64,000 nucleotides of DNA from Variimorphobacter saccharofermentans (lineage in GTDB: Bacteria > Bacillota > Clostridia > Lachnospirales > Lachnospiraceae), in contig NZ_JACEGA010000001.1 in NCBI RefSeq assembly GCF_014174405.1, positions 3,326,501 through 3,390,500 of the forward strand. Direction: 5' to 3'. The position numbers and the translations under genes are program-made. This document shows positions 45,197 to 54,583 of this stretch, piece by piece. Below the pieces are notes generated by a model. The model searched no databases. It saw nothing but the letters and a program-made list of their open reading frames with translations, and had not been told where the DNA came from. How positions within the stretch are numbered: the first letter of the stretch is position 1; each line of letters starts with the position of its first letter.

Positions 45197-46345
45197 CTAA
45201 TGATGATATATTCTGACGGTCTTATCGTGTAAATAGCAGCATACCTTATGCGTTGATGTAATAGATATCATCCTTGGATATGCCCCATTGCAGCGAACCA
45301 TACATTTCTCACAGCGATTTTTAAAGTAGCAATGCTCCGGTAAGTTGATGGGATTGGGTACATTTCCCGGAATGGAATAAAGCCGGTCCACAGATTCGTT
45401 CAGGATTGGCCTTGACTTCATTAATCCTATGGTATAGGGGTGCAAGGGCTCTTGATAAATTTCTTTGGCGGTACCCTGCTCTACGATACGGCCAGCATAC
45501 ATTACCACCACGTAATCAGCCATCTCCGCTATCACGCCCAGATCGTGAGTAATCAGCATAATGGATGCATTAATTTTATTCTTCAATTCGCGAAGTAAAT
45601 CCAGTATTTGAGCCTGAATAGTGACATCCAGTGCCGTTGTTGGCTCATCAGCAATGATTAATTGTGGATTACAGCACAAGGCCATAGCAATTACTACACG
45701 TTGTCTCATACCCCCAGAAAGCTCATGGGGGTATGATTGATATATTCCCTCTGTTCGAGCAATCCCCACCAGCTTAAGCATCTCTATGGTTCTGGCTTTG
45801 ATCTCCTCCTTTTTCATTTTGGGGTTATGATGCTCTATGCATTCATCAATCTGGTCTCCAATGGTAAATACTGGATTTAAGGTAGTCATTGGCTCCTGAA
45901 AAATCATCGCTATTTCATTGCCGCGTATTTCCTCCATTTCTTTCTGAGAGATCTTCGCCAGATCTACGGTGCGATGCTTTGAAGATTGATTGTACCTAAT
46001 CTCCCCTCCGGCAATTTGCCCCTGGGGTCCCTGCAATAACCGCATTAGGGATAAGCTGGTCACGGACTTGCCACAACCGGACTCTCCAACAATCCCTACG
46101 GTTTTTCCCTTCGGTACATCAAAGGTCACCCCGTCCACCGCTTTTACCGTTCCCACATCGGTGTAAAAATAGCTCCTTAGCTCCTCGAATTCCACCACAT
46201 TGCCAAAGTTTTTCATCTTAGTCAGATATTCCGATTCTGGTATGTATTTTCGTTTTTTATCCTGCTCATATTGTTTATATTTTAAGTTATTTTCTTTCTT
46301 AATGCTTTTCAGCTTCTCCCTTTGGCTGACCTTCTCTGTCAACAA
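45197..46345 (-). CDS. Oligopeptide ABC transporter ATPase, OppD type, with N-terminal extension
   Basis: A 382-residue ATPase with [32 protein letters not shown] and LIIADEPTTALD, and the C-terminal cysteines CYFKNRCEKCMVRC. The core starts at about residue 50, so about 45 extra residues, very rich in Lys/Glu/Gln and probably helical, precede it. OppD proteins usually have 320-340 residues. The gene lies 11 bases after the permease gene. Confidence 0.92.
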   Translation of the reverse strand: MLTEKVSQREKLKSIKKENNLKYKQYEQDKKRKYIPESEYLTKMKNFGNVVEFEELRSYFYTDVGTVKAVDGVTFDVPKGKTVGIVGESGCGKSVTSLSLMRLLQGPQGQIAGGEIRYNQSSKHRTVDLAKISQKEMEEIRGNEIAMIFQEPMTTLNPVFTIGDQIDECIEHHNPKMKKEEIKARTIEMLKLVGIARTEGIYQSYPHELSGGMRQRVVIAMALCCNPQLIIADEPTTALDVTIQAQILDLLRELKNKINASIMLITHDLGVIAEMADYVVVMYAGRIVEQGTAKEIYQEPLHPYTIGLMKSRPILNESVDRLYSIPGNVPNPINLPEHCYFKNRCEKCMVRCNGAYPRMISITSTHKVCCYLHDKTVRIYHH

Positions 46346-46355
46346 GCTATCTCAC

Positions 46356-47360
46356 CTACCTTTTCATTTTCGGATCATAGGCATCCCGAAGTCCATCACC
46401 AATAAAATTAAATGCCAGCACCGTAAGCAGAATACAGATTCCAGGAGGCACCCATATATTCGGAAAGCTTTTTAGTATGATGGAGTTCGTGACCGCGTTA
46501 ACCATGTTCCCCCAGGAAGCATAAGGAAACGCAATTCCCACTCCGAGAAAGCTTAGAGTTGATTCGGTAAGAATAATTCCACCCAGGTCCATGGTAGCAA
46601 TAATTATAATAATTGGCATGACATTGGGAACCAGATGCTTAAATATCTTTCTGGAGGTGCGGATACCCGTTGCCTCTGCTGCCTGCATGAACTCCATCTC
46701 CCTTAGGGAAAGGAGCTGTCCTCGAACCATTCTGGCTACCCCTGCCCAATACAACACACCCATAACCAGCATTATGATGTAAATCTTATAGCGGGGTGAT
46801 ATTCCATATCCCACCATGACAGCAGATATAATCAGCATTACCGGGATAAATGGAATGCTATAGAAAATCTCCACCAGACGCATGATGATCATATCAATCT
46901 TGCCGCCATAATAGCCGGCTATACCTCCTAAGGTTACACCGATTATCAACTCAACCAGTACAACCACTAAGCCCACTGTCAATGATACTCTTCCCCCATA
47001 CATTAGCCGGGTTAGTACATCTCGCCCGTCAGCATCTGTTCCCAGCCAGTGGGAGGATGAAATTGGTGCCCGTATATGAACGGTTACCCCCTGCTCGCTG
47101 ATTCGGGAATCATGCATGGATATCTCTTCCTTTGTATCTTTGTTAATATAGAATATTTCATACTCCCCATATGGAGATAATAATGGCCCAATAAAACAGA
47201 ATAATAACATGGCAGCTATAATAACAATTCCTATGGTGGCTAGCTTGTTCCGAAAGAAGCGTTTTAAAACCAGTTGCCCGGGTGACAGAATGACCTGATT
47301 TTGCTCAAACTCTTCCAGTTCCAGCTCGTTTTGTTGTTGTATCGTATCTATCATTATCAT
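46356..47360 (-). CDS. Oligopeptide ABC transporter permease, OppC type
   Basis: A 334-residue permease with the N-terminal OppC domain (LVLKRFFRNKLATIGIVII), the phrase GTDADGRDVLTRLMYGGRVSL and the EAA-like loop MQAAEATGIRTSRKIFKH. A long first extracytoplasmic loop follows membrane segment 1. A G-run precedes the ATG; a second ATG two codons later is possible. Confidence 0.93.
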   Translation of the reverse strand: MIMIDTIQQQNELELEEFEQNQVILSPGQLVLKRFFRNKLATIGIVIIAAMLLFCFIGPLLSPYGEYEIFYINKDTKEEISMHDSRISEQGVTVHIRAPISSSHWLGTDADGRDVLTRLMYGGRVSLTVGLVVVLVELIIGVTLGGIAGYYGGKIDMIIMRLVEIFYSIPFIPVMLIISAVMVGYGISPRYKIYIIMLVMGVLYWAGVARMVRGQLLSLREMEFMQAAEATGIRTSRKIFKHLVPNVMPIIIIIATMDLGGIILTESTLSFLGVGIAFPYASWGNMVNAVTNSIILKSFPNIWVPPGICILLTVLAFNFIGDGLRDAYDPKMKR

Positions 47361-47369
47361 TCATCCCCC

Positions 47370-48338
47370 CTAGCCCAGTCTTACGCGGGGATCAACCACT
47401 GCGTATAGAATATCTGCAACCAATGTACCAAGTAAGGTTAATACGGCAATAAACATATTAAATCCCATTAAATATGGGATATCACCGTTATATACTGCAT
47501 TCAGTGCAATATTACCCAGTCCTTCGATGGCGAAGATTCCTTCCGTAATTACCGCTCCTGAGAAAAGCGACGGTATCATTCCACCGATTAGCGTTACCAC
47601 CGGTATCAGCGTATTGCGAAATGCATGCTTCCCAACTACCTTTCTCTCCGGTAAACCCTTGGCACGGGCTGTACGAACATAGTCCGCGCTGAGAACCTCC
47701 AACATGTTTGTCCTCGTATAACGAAGCAGGCCACCTACTCCGGTTATCACAAATACAGTACAAGGCAGAACCAGGTGTTTTGCTATATCCATGATACGTG
47801 CGAACCCTTCATAGGAGGCTCTGGCATTTACCATTCCGGATAGCGGAAGAATGCCTAGCCCTACTGCAAAGATTCGTTTAAGAACGCCTGCGAAGAAGAA
47901 AGTGGGCAGAGAAATTCCCATCAAAGCGATCGTTACAATCACATAATCAGTCCTGGAGTATTGCTTTCTAGCAGCCATGATACCCAATGGAATTGCGAGG
48001 AGCATCTCTAGCAGTAATGCCGTAAATGCCAGCGCAAATGTAATCGGAGCATACCGACCGATAATCTCTGTAACCGGTTTTTGATAGATAAATGAGACTC
48101 CAAAGTCCCCCCTGGCCGCATCCCACAGCCATGATAGATATCCATCTAAGATCCCTTTATCTAGACCATACACTTCTCGCATTCTTCGCTCCATCTCAGC
48201 AGTAACATTCGGATTTCCCGCTGTGATATTGGTTACATAATCGCTGGGCATGGAGCGAATGATCACATACAGCAGAAACGATACACCAAATAACACCAGG
48301 AAACTGATTAATAATCGCCGAATTATGTATTGTTTCAT
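47370..48338 (-). CDS. Oligopeptide ABC transporter permease, OppB type
   Basis: A 322-residue permease starting MKQYIIRRLLISFLVLFGVS, with a large loop after segment 1, GDFGVSFIYQKPVTEII, and the coupling loop RTARAKGLPERKVVGKHA. It ends in DPRVRLG, the usual OppB/DppB end. It follows the binding-protein gene by 17 bases. Confidence 0.93.
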   Translation of the reverse strand: MKQYIIRRLLISFLVLFGVSFLLYVIIRSMPSDYVTNITAGNPNVTAEMERRMREVYGLDKGILDGYLSWLWDAARGDFGVSFIYQKPVTEIIGRYAPITFALAFTALLLEMLLAIPLGIMAARKQYSRTDYVIVTIALMGISLPTFFFAGVLKRIFAVGLGILPLSGMVNARASYEGFARIMDIAKHLVLPCTVFVITGVGGLLRYTRTNMLEVLSADYVRTARAKGLPERKVVGKHAFRNTLIPVVTLIGGMIPSLFSGAVITEGIFAIEGLGNIALNAVYNGDIPYLMGFNMFIAVLTLLGTLVADILYAVVDPRVRLG

Positions 48339-48355
48339 CGTATCGTTTCCCCTTT

Positions 48356-50443
48356 TTATTGCATTTCCAGATTATAAATCTCACTACTATAGTTCCAGTA
48401 GGTTGTCGTCTCCTCCGGGAGTGTTTCAAGCTTTATGGTATTGGCGTTATAAATCTCCATATTCTTTCTTTGATAAACCGGCATATATACCGCTGCTTCC
48501 ATTATTAAATCCAATTCCTTTGCCACCAGCTCACAGCGTTTGTCAAAGTCAACGGTACGAAGGATTTCAGCCTGTAGGGCATCGATTTCATCGCTATATA
48601 GTTTTACATCATTATCATTGCCTTTACTGCCAAATATCTGAGTCAGGTCACAGGTAGTCGAGTTTCCCCATGCCATTACCCACATATCCAGTTCTCCGCT
48701 ATCCTTTTTATTTACTAAGGTAGAAAAGTCCAAATCCTGTATTACCAATTCTGCACCTAAAGCAGCCATATCATTTGCCATCTGGGTTAAGATCGGTGCA
48801 GAAGGATGATCCATCTTGCCATCTCCCCCAATACCTACACTAACCACAAGCTTCTCATTGTTCTTCACCAGCTTACCGTTAGAATCCTTGGTATATCCAG
48901 CTGCTGAAAAATACTCAGCTGCTTTTGCCGGATCATAACCATACACTTCTTTCGCGTTATCCGGATATTCGGCTACTGTCGGTGTCATGGGGCGTTCAAT
49001 CACCTGAGCCAGCTTCCCATAATATGCTTCTACTGCCGGTTTTCGATTCATCAGATGCATCAAGCCCTTTCGAACATTCAAATCCGGTATTCTCTCAGAA
49101 CTAATGGCTATGTATCCATATCCCGGATTATCTACCAACGAATATGCCATCCCTGCCTCTTCCACCTGTGCTATGACATCCTGGCTTGCGCTAGGGTCCG
49201 TGATATCAATCTGATCTCCGATCAAAGCATCCACTTTATCACTATCTGGAACTACCTGTAGCTTTATGGTAGGGATTTTAGGAGTATTTCCGAAAAATAA
49301 GGGATTTGCTTCCAATGTTACAATATTATCCTGATAGCTTATAAATTTATAAGGGCCGGAACCCATAGGTGTACCATTAAGAGCCTTCACGCCAGCCAGG
49401 TTCCCCTTCTTGAAGTCCTTTCCATAATAATGCTCGGGTACAATGCTAATATTGGCCACTTCCCGGTCTCCATATATATTAATAGAATCAAAGAGTACGG
49501 TACAGGTATAATCATCCACTTTATTAATTCCGGAGATGGTGGGTACATCAATTCCGTCCTCCAGATTTCCTGTAATAAACTCCGATTCTAGTTTATTCTG
49601 ATAATAGGTCTGAGGGTCGTAAGCGGATGCATATTTCTCATATTCACAGGTTACCAATAGCTCAAACAGCTTCTCCTCATCGGACTCGATACCGGCTGTA
49701 TCGTATCCTTCTCCCTGTAGATAGGCAACCCAATCATAACTGTCAATCCCTTGCCACCAGCCCTCCAGATTACTTTCTCTTAAATATGCTTTATAGTCTG
49801 CTTCTGATATGGTATCCAGGGTGTATTTTGAATTTACCTCCTCCGTAATCGCATTTATCTTTGAAGAATAATCCGGTGTATCATAATAATATTCCTTCAT
49901 TCCTACAATATCCAAGGTAGAGAATGTGGAGGCGCCATCGTAGGTCGGATCGGCAGTTACATAATAGTAAAACAATACATCATCGATGGTTACTGGCTCC
50001 CCATCCGAGAATACCATACCCTTTTGTAGAGTTACCGTATAGAGCACCTGCTCATGTCCGTCTGCTGCCTTCTGTATCTCTGCCTCTACATGTCCCGCAT
50101 AATCTACCAGCACACCATCCTTATTCAGCCGAGAGACTGAGGTAAAGACAGGTTCATATGCCTGGGCATCGTAACCTGTACTGTAAAACAACGGTGAGAA
50201 CACACCATTAAAGGTCTGTGTTCCAATAACCAACGTATCATACTTTCCTGTAGCAACAATTTTTCCAGGAGTTTCTGAAGTATTAGTCTTCTCCTGATTG
50301 TCCTCTTTCTCCTTTACCACTTCTGTTTTTTCTTTTTGGTTCGTATCTGGATTCTGCGTTTCCTTCGTATCCTTTCCACATGCAATGAAAGAAACTGCAA
50401 AGCATAGGATTAGAATCAGTGCCAGCGCTCTCCTCTTAATCAT
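48356..50443 (-). CDS. Peptide-binding lipoprotein, family 5 (long form)
   Basis: A 695-residue solute-binding protein with lipobox FIAC (C22), a Lys/Glu/Asn-rich linker to about residue 65 and the family 5 fold. Key blocks are VLYTVTLQKGMVFSDGEPVT, NGTPMGSGPYKFISYQ and the C-terminal VYMPVYQRKN. Family members usually have 520-600 residues; an insertion at about 195-300 (Tyr/Glu/Asp-rich, between DIVGMKEYYYDTPDYSSKI and GINKVDDYTCTVL) explains the length. It would bind oligopeptides or a related solute for the permease genes downstream. Confidence 0.9.
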   Translation of the reverse strand: MIKRRALALILILCFAVSFIACGKDTKETQNPDTNQKEKTEVVKEKEDNQEKTNTSETPGKIVATGKYDTLVIGTQTFNGVFSPLFYSTGYDAQAYEPVFTSVSRLNKDGVLVDYAGHVEAEIQKAADGHEQVLYTVTLQKGMVFSDGEPVTIDDVLFYYYVTADPTYDGASTFSTLDIVGMKEYYYDTPDYSSKINAITEEVNSKYTLDTISEADYKAYLRESNLEGWWQGIDSYDWVAYLQGEGYDTAGIESDEEKLFELLVTCEYEKYASAYDPQTYYQNKLESEFITGNLEDGIDVPTISGINKVDDYTCTVLFDSINIYGDREVANISIVPEHYYGKDFKKGNLAGVKALNGTPMGSGPYKFISYQDNIVTLEANPLFFGNTPKIPTIKLQVVPDSDKVDALIGDQIDITDPSASQDVIAQVEEAGMAYSLVDNPGYGYIAISSERIPDLNVRKGLMHLMNRKPAVEAYYGKLAQVIERPMTPTVAEYPDNAKEVYGYDPAKAAEYFSAAGYTKDSNGKLVKNNEKLVVSVGIGGDGKMDHPSAPILTQMANDMAALGAELVIQDLDFSTLVNKKDSGELDMWVMAWGNSTTCDLTQIFGSKGNDNDVKLYSDEIDALQAEILRTVDFDKRCELVAKELDLIMEAAVYMPVYQRKNMEIYNANTIKLETLPEETTTYWNYSSEIYNLEMQ

Positions 50444-50498
50444 TCAATTCCTCCTTATTTGCTATTCGATTTGCTACTACATACCGTAGGTTGTCTTA

Positions 50499-50559
50499 AT
50501 TACGTGTAATCGTAATTGTTCTAGAGCAATAAGAAAACAAGAAGCATTACATGCTTCTT
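50499..50559 (-). promoter_or_regulatory. Two hairpins in the oppA1 leader
   Basis: A hairpin with perfect nine-base arms AAGAAGCAT/ATGCTTCTT (50539-50547 and 50551-50559) is followed on the minus strand by a T-rich run (GTTTTCTTATT). Further on, AATTACG/CGTAATT (50499-50505 and 50511-50517) forms a second stem. They lie between the candidate promoter and the gene, so an attenuator-like role is possible. Confidence 0.4.
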
Positions 50560-50571
50560 TGCTCGTACTAA

Positions 50572-50602
50572 ATTATATTCGTAGGATATGTGATTATGAC
50601 AA
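50572..50602 (-). promoter_or_regulatory. Possible promoter of opp operon 1
   Basis: TTGTCA and a perfect TATAAT lie on the minus strand, but the spacer is 19 bases, longer than the usual 17. The leader to the ATG at 50443 would be about 120 bases. Confidence 0.4.
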
Positions 50603-50649
50603 GAATGAAGAGACTATAAAGCGTCTTGATTGATTTCAACATAACGAAG

Positions 50650-50693
50650 AAAAAAAGAGGGCATCCCAAAGTGAATAACAATAGTGGGATACC
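50650..50693 (-). terminator. Minus-strand terminator-like hairpin without an obvious gene
   Basis: GGTATCCCA pairs with TGGGATGCC (one G-U pair) around a 16-base loop, followed by CTC and seven T on the minus strand. Only plus-strand genes lie directly upstream, so it would stop read-through from the second opp operon or end an unrecognised antisense RNA. Confidence 0.55.
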
Positions 50694-50851
50694 TATATAG
50701 GAATTTAGTCCTGTAGTCTTAAATTTCATTAAAAAATAACCGAAATAGTAAATGGTTTTGTGTCCTGAGAAAATGCAGAAACCTGGAATATGCTAGCTGT
50801 TTCTCTAAGGATACGATATTTATATACAATAAAACTAGGAGGAGTAATATT

Positions 50852-51175
50852 ATGGCGCGTTATATTAAGGATTTTCCTACTACTAAAAATCCAGAGGAAA
50901 TCATGAAAATTGCAAATGACTTTTTTAGTAAGGAAGGCTTTAACAGAGTAAACTTCAAAGGAGAAGATGTATGGAAAAAAGGGGTTGGCTTTACATCTCC
51001 ACAATTTATTAAGCTTCAATTAGCTCCAGGAGTAGTACATATGGAAGCCTGGTTAAAGTTTGCATGGTTCCCGGGCATCTATTCAGGGGAAATGGATCTT
51101 AATGGAGCGATGGCCTTTGCCATTAAGAAGATGCTGGCTTCCCGGGTAAATACTCTAGAATCATTATTAAAATAG
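50852..51175 (+). CDS. Conserved hypothetical small soluble protein
   Basis: A 107-residue protein (MARYIKDFPTTKNPEEIMK...) without signal peptide or clear membrane segment. The middle has alternating hydrophobic strands (FIKLQLAPGVVHMEAWLKF) and the end is helical. I recall similar short proteins beside DUF4190 genes in Lachnospiraceae but no function. AGGAGG lies before the ATG. The DUF4190 gene follows after 17 bases, so the two form a unit inserted between two minus-strand opp operons. Confidence 0.75.
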   Translation: MARYIKDFPTTKNPEEIMKIANDFFSKEGFNRVNFKGEDVWKKGVGFTSPQFIKLQLAPGVVHMEAWLKFAWFPGIYSGEMDLNGAMAFAIKKMLASRVNTLESLLK

Positions 51176-51192
51176 TATAAGGAGACATAAAC

Positions 51193-51471
51193 GTGGAAAA
51201 TAATACAAACCCGTCAAATAACATAAAGCTACATGATCCTACTGGTAAAGCCATTGCTTCTTTGGTTCTTGGATTAATCGGAATTGCTGCATGGTTTATT
51301 CCAATAGCAGGTGTTATCGTAACCATAATTGGTATATCCTTAGCCCGTACAGGAATGCAGTCCTCAAAAAGAGGGGTTGCAATAGCCGGACTAGTACTCT
51401 GTATCGTCTTTTTAGTCCTATCCATTATCAACTGGATCCTTGGAGCTGTATTACAATCTCTATTTGGGTAA
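51193..51471 (+). CDS. DUF4190-type small membrane protein
   Basis: A 92-residue protein with a hydrophilic N-terminus (about 15 residues) and two membrane segments (about 20-45 and 60-90) separated by GISLARTGMQSSKRGVAIAG, the pattern of DUF4190. The start is a GTG with AAGGAG six bases upstream. Function unknown; it is presumably co-transcribed with the 107-residue protein gene. Confidence 0.78.
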   Translation: MENNTNPSNNIKLHDPTGKAIASLVLGLIGIAAWFIPIAGVIVTIIGISLARTGMQSSKRGVAIAGLVLCIVFLVLSIINWILGAVLQSLFG

Positions 51472-51520
51472 AAAGAAGCTGTTACATAACCTTTAATAGT
51501 CATGTAACAGCTTTCTTTCC
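51471..51520. terminator. Bidirectional terminator between DUF4190 and opp operon 2
   Basis: Perfect arms AGCTGTTACAT (51477-51487) and ATGTAACAGCT (51502-51512), with a T-rich run after the stem in both directions. It serves the convergent ends of the plus-strand unit and of the second opp operon. Confidence 0.82.
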
Positions 51521-51543
51521 ATACATATACAAACATTTCTCAT

Positions 51544-52524
51544 TTACTTTTCCACATGATGGCAAGCAACCAGATGGCCCTGCTTCATCTCTAGCGCCGG
51601 TTTCTCCTGTCTGCAGATGTCAGTAGCCCTCGGGCAACGTCCTGCAAAGGGACACCCTTTGGGAGTATTGATTGGACTCGGAACATCACCGGATAATATC
51701 TGACGTTGCTTTTGAGCCTCTTTATCAGGGTCCGGAATTGGTACCGCAGATAAGAGTGCCTTCGAATAGGGATGTAATGTGTTTTCATATAGTTCATCAC
51801 TGGATGCCAGCTCAACAATATTACCAAGATACATAACCGCAATACGGTCACTAATATATTTCACAATATTCAAGTCATGAGCAATGAATAAATAGGTTAA
51901 GTCTAATTTACTCTGTAAATCATGTAATAGGTTGATGATCTGTGACTGAATGGAAACGTCAAGTGCTGATATCGGTTCATCGCACACAATAAATTCCGGC
52001 TCTATAGCCAGTGCTCTTGCTATCCCAATACGCTGACGCTGTCCACCAGAGAATTCATGAGGGAAACGGTTCGCATGTTCCTTGTTAAGACCTACTAATT
52101 CCAACAGTTCATACACCCGTTCCTGACGTCTCTTCTTATCGTACATTTTATGAATAATCATACCTTCCTCGATAATCGATCCAACCGTCATACGAGGGTC
52201 CAATGAGGAGTATGGATCCTGGAAGATAATCTGTGCCATTTTGGAATATTCGAACAAGGACTTCTTGGTAATTTCCAAATCTTTCTTTCCATGATAGAGT
52301 ATTCTTCCGTCTGTGGCCGGATATATTCCCATCAGAACCTTCCCAAGAGTGGACTTACCACAACCGGATTCACCAACAAGACCCAGTGTTTCTCCCTTAT
52401 ATATGTCAAAGTTAACATGATTTACAGCCTTAAGGATACCGTCGGATACCTTAAAATGCTTTGAAACATTCTGTACTTCAAGTAACTTCTGGTTCGTGTT
52501 GATAGTCTGCTTCTGATTACTCAT
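51544..52524 (-). CDS. Oligopeptide ABC transporter ATPase, OppF type
   Basis: A 326-residue ATPase with [32 protein letters not shown] and FIVCDEPISALD, and the C-terminal CPFAGRCPRATDICRQ block. It shares one base with the end of the OppD-type gene (coupled translation). It closes the second opp operon. Confidence 0.93.
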   Translation of the reverse strand: MSNQKQTINTNQKLLEVQNVSKHFKVSDGILKAVNHVNFDIYKGETLGLVGESGCGKSTLGKVLMGIYPATDGRILYHGKKDLEITKKSLFEYSKMAQIIFQDPYSSLDPRMTVGSIIEEGMIIHKMYDKKRRQERVYELLELVGLNKEHANRFPHEFSGGQRQRIGIARALAIEPEFIVCDEPISALDVSIQSQIINLLHDLQSKLDLTYLFIAHDLNIVKYISDRIAVMYLGNIVELASSDELYENTLHPYSKALLSAVPIPDPDKEAQKQRQILSGDVPSPINTPKGCPFAGRCPRATDICRQEKPALEMKQGHLVACHHVEK

Positions 52525-53528
52525 TACTTTTCACCTCCTGGCTGATTACTGGGACAATCCGCATGAAGGAGCCAGCAGGAAGCCTGGTGTCCCTTACCAA
52601 GTTCAAATACCGGAGGCTGTTCGCTCTGACAGATTTTCATGCAATTCGTACATCTGCTTGCAAAACCGCAGCCTGTAGGTGGATTAATCAAATCCGGCGG
52701 AGTACCTGCGATGGATACCAACCGTTCTGAACGATTCATATCCGTAGTAGGAAGGCTTTTTAGCAATGCCTTTGTATATGGATGGGAAGGACGATAAAAG
52801 ATATCCTCTGCTGTACCGATTTCTACGATCTTTCCTGCATACATTACCGCAACCCTGTCTGCCATACTAGCCACCACACCAAGATCATGAGTAATCAATA
52901 TAATTGCTGTATTGGTTTTTTCTCGAATTTCCTGTAATAAGTCCATAATTTGAGCCTGAATTGTAACATCAAGCGCAGTAGTCGGCTCATCTGCTATTAA
53001 TAGCTTGGGAGCGCAGGACAGTGCCATTGCGATCATAACTCTCTGTCTCATACCACCGGAGAATTCATGAGGATATTGCTTAATTCTCTGCTCCGGATTT
53101 GGTATCTTAACTAACTGCAGCAAACGAAGTGCTTCTTTGGCAGCATCCTCAGCTGACAGCTTCTGATGATGACGGATTGCTTCCGTCAGCTGCTTTCCTA
53201 CCTGCATGGTGGGATTGAGGCAGGTCATAGGATCCTGAAATATCATACTGACATCCTTGCCTCGAATTTGCATCATTTCTTTCTCTGAAGCATTCACAAT
53301 ATCTTTATCTGCTAGCAGAATTTCTCCACTTACTATACGTGCCGGAGGCATGGGATTCAGCTTCATAATGGTTTGTGCTGTTACGCTCTTCCCACATCCA
53401 CTCTCTCCAACGATTGCCAGTACTTCTCCTTCATTTAAGTCAAAGGTGACCCCACGAACCGCCTTCACTTCACCGGCATAAGTATCGAAGGACACGTGTA
53501 AATCATTGACTTTTAATACTTTATTCAT
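52524..53528 (-). CDS. Oligopeptide ABC transporter ATPase, OppD type
   Basis: A 334-residue ATPase with [32 protein letters not shown] and LLIADEPTTALD. The C-terminal cysteines (CGFASRCTNCMKIC) are present. Unlike its counterpart in the first operon it has no N-terminal extension. Confidence 0.93.
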   Translation of the reverse strand: MNKVLKVNDLHVSFDTYAGEVKAVRGVTFDLNEGEVLAIVGESGCGKSVTAQTIMKLNPMPPARIVSGEILLADKDIVNASEKEMMQIRGKDVSMIFQDPMTCLNPTMQVGKQLTEAIRHHQKLSAEDAAKEALRLLQLVKIPNPEQRIKQYPHEFSGGMRQRVMIAMALSCAPKLLIADEPTTALDVTIQAQIMDLLQEIREKTNTAIILITHDLGVVASMADRVAVMYAGKIVEIGTAEDIFYRPSHPYTKALLKSLPTTDMNRSERLVSIAGTPPDLINPPTGCGFASRCTNCMKICQSEQPPVFELGKGHQASCWLLHADCPSNQPGGEK

Positions 53529-53559
53529 ATCATCTACCTCACTTTTTAAGCGTTACCGC

Positions 53560-54498
53560 TTATCGTCTCAACTTCGGATCCAACGCATCCCGTAATCCAT
53601 CTCCCAATAAATTAAAGGAGAGCATGGTTATGCTGATACATATTGCCGGAATAATCAGCTGTGAAGGATACATCTGGAACACTCTACTTCCATCATTGGC
53701 TAAGGTTCCCCAGCTAGCTAACGGTACCGGTACACCGAGACCAATATAGCTTAAAAACGCTTCCGTAAATATTGCGCTGGGAATCGCTAATGTAATATTA
53801 ACAATGACAACACTCAGCGTATTGGGTAGTAAATGCTTTGCAATAATTCTTGCCGGCTTTGCTCCCATTACCTTGGCAGCTACCACAAAATCCTGCTGCT
53901 TTAAACTCATGATCTGACCACGTACCAGACGTGCCATACCGGTCCAGCCCACTGCCGCATACGCTGCAACAAGTGTCATCGTTCCCTTTGGTAAAACCAT
54001 CATCAAAAGTATTACCACGATCAGATATGGAATACCATTAATAATCTCAATAATTCTCATCATGATATTATCCACTGCTCCTCCCATATAACCGGAGATT
54101 CCGCCATAGATAATTCCGATAATAAAGTTAACGAAAACAGCTGTAAATGAAATAAACAATGATATTCTAGCCCCATACCATATTCTGGTGAATATATCTC
54201 TTCCCAGAGTATCGGTTCCAAACAGATGCATATGTCCATCTACGGCATCCTTATATCCCATGGGAGCATAAGTATGGGCCAGATGCTGCTCACTCATAGT
54301 ATAGGGTGAAAGCATCGGTATTATGATGCTGCATAAAGTAATTACTCCAATTATAATCAAGCTTAAAACTGCGACTTTGTTTTTCGACAGGCGGTACATT
54401 GCATCCTTCCAGTAGCTTGTACTGGGTCTTGAGATTGATTCACTCTCCGTTGCATTGGCGCCAACCCATTCAAATTGTTTTTTATCTATTTTACTCAT
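53560..54498 (-). CDS. Oligopeptide ABC transporter permease, OppC type
   Basis: A 312-residue permease with WKDAMYRLSKNKVAVLSLII, LFGTDTLGRDIFTRIWYGAR and the coupling loop VVAAKVMGAKPARIIAKH. The start at 54498 is chosen because GGAGGT lies just upstream; an ATG four codons earlier overlaps that site. Confidence 0.92.
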   Translation of the reverse strand: MSKIDKKQFEWVGANATESESISRPSTSYWKDAMYRLSKNKVAVLSLIIIGVITLCSIIIPMLSPYTMSEQHLAHTYAPMGYKDAVDGHMHLFGTDTLGRDIFTRIWYGARISLFISFTAVFVNFIIGIIYGGISGYMGGAVDNIMMRIIEIINGIPYLIVVILLMMVLPKGTMTLVAAYAAVGWTGMARLVRGQIMSLKQQDFVVAAKVMGAKPARIIAKHLLPNTLSVVIVNITLAIPSAIFTEAFLSYIGLGVPVPLASWGTLANDGSRVFQMYPSQLIIPAICISITMLSFNLLGDGLRDALDPKLRR

Positions 54499-54583
54499 CT
54501 CTACCTCCATATACCTTTCAATTACTTATCTCCATATTGATAACAAGCTACACGTTCCAATATTAATAATTCCTCGCCTGGAA

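Larger units (their letters stand above)
50444..50851. other. Divergent intergenic region between opp operon 1 and the small plus-strand unit
   Basis: No gene is seen in 408 bases. It contains the oppA1 leader with two hairpins, a possible oppA1 promoter and a separate minus-strand terminator-like hairpin, listed separately. For the plus-strand unit I see only a TATACAAT-like box at about 50822-50829 without a good -35 box. Confidence 0.5.

Noticed and set aside
50729..51019. 96-codon minus-strand frame near the orphan terminator
   Set aside because: Antisense to the 107-residue gene, no ribosome binding site, no protein pattern; only an RNA remains possible.
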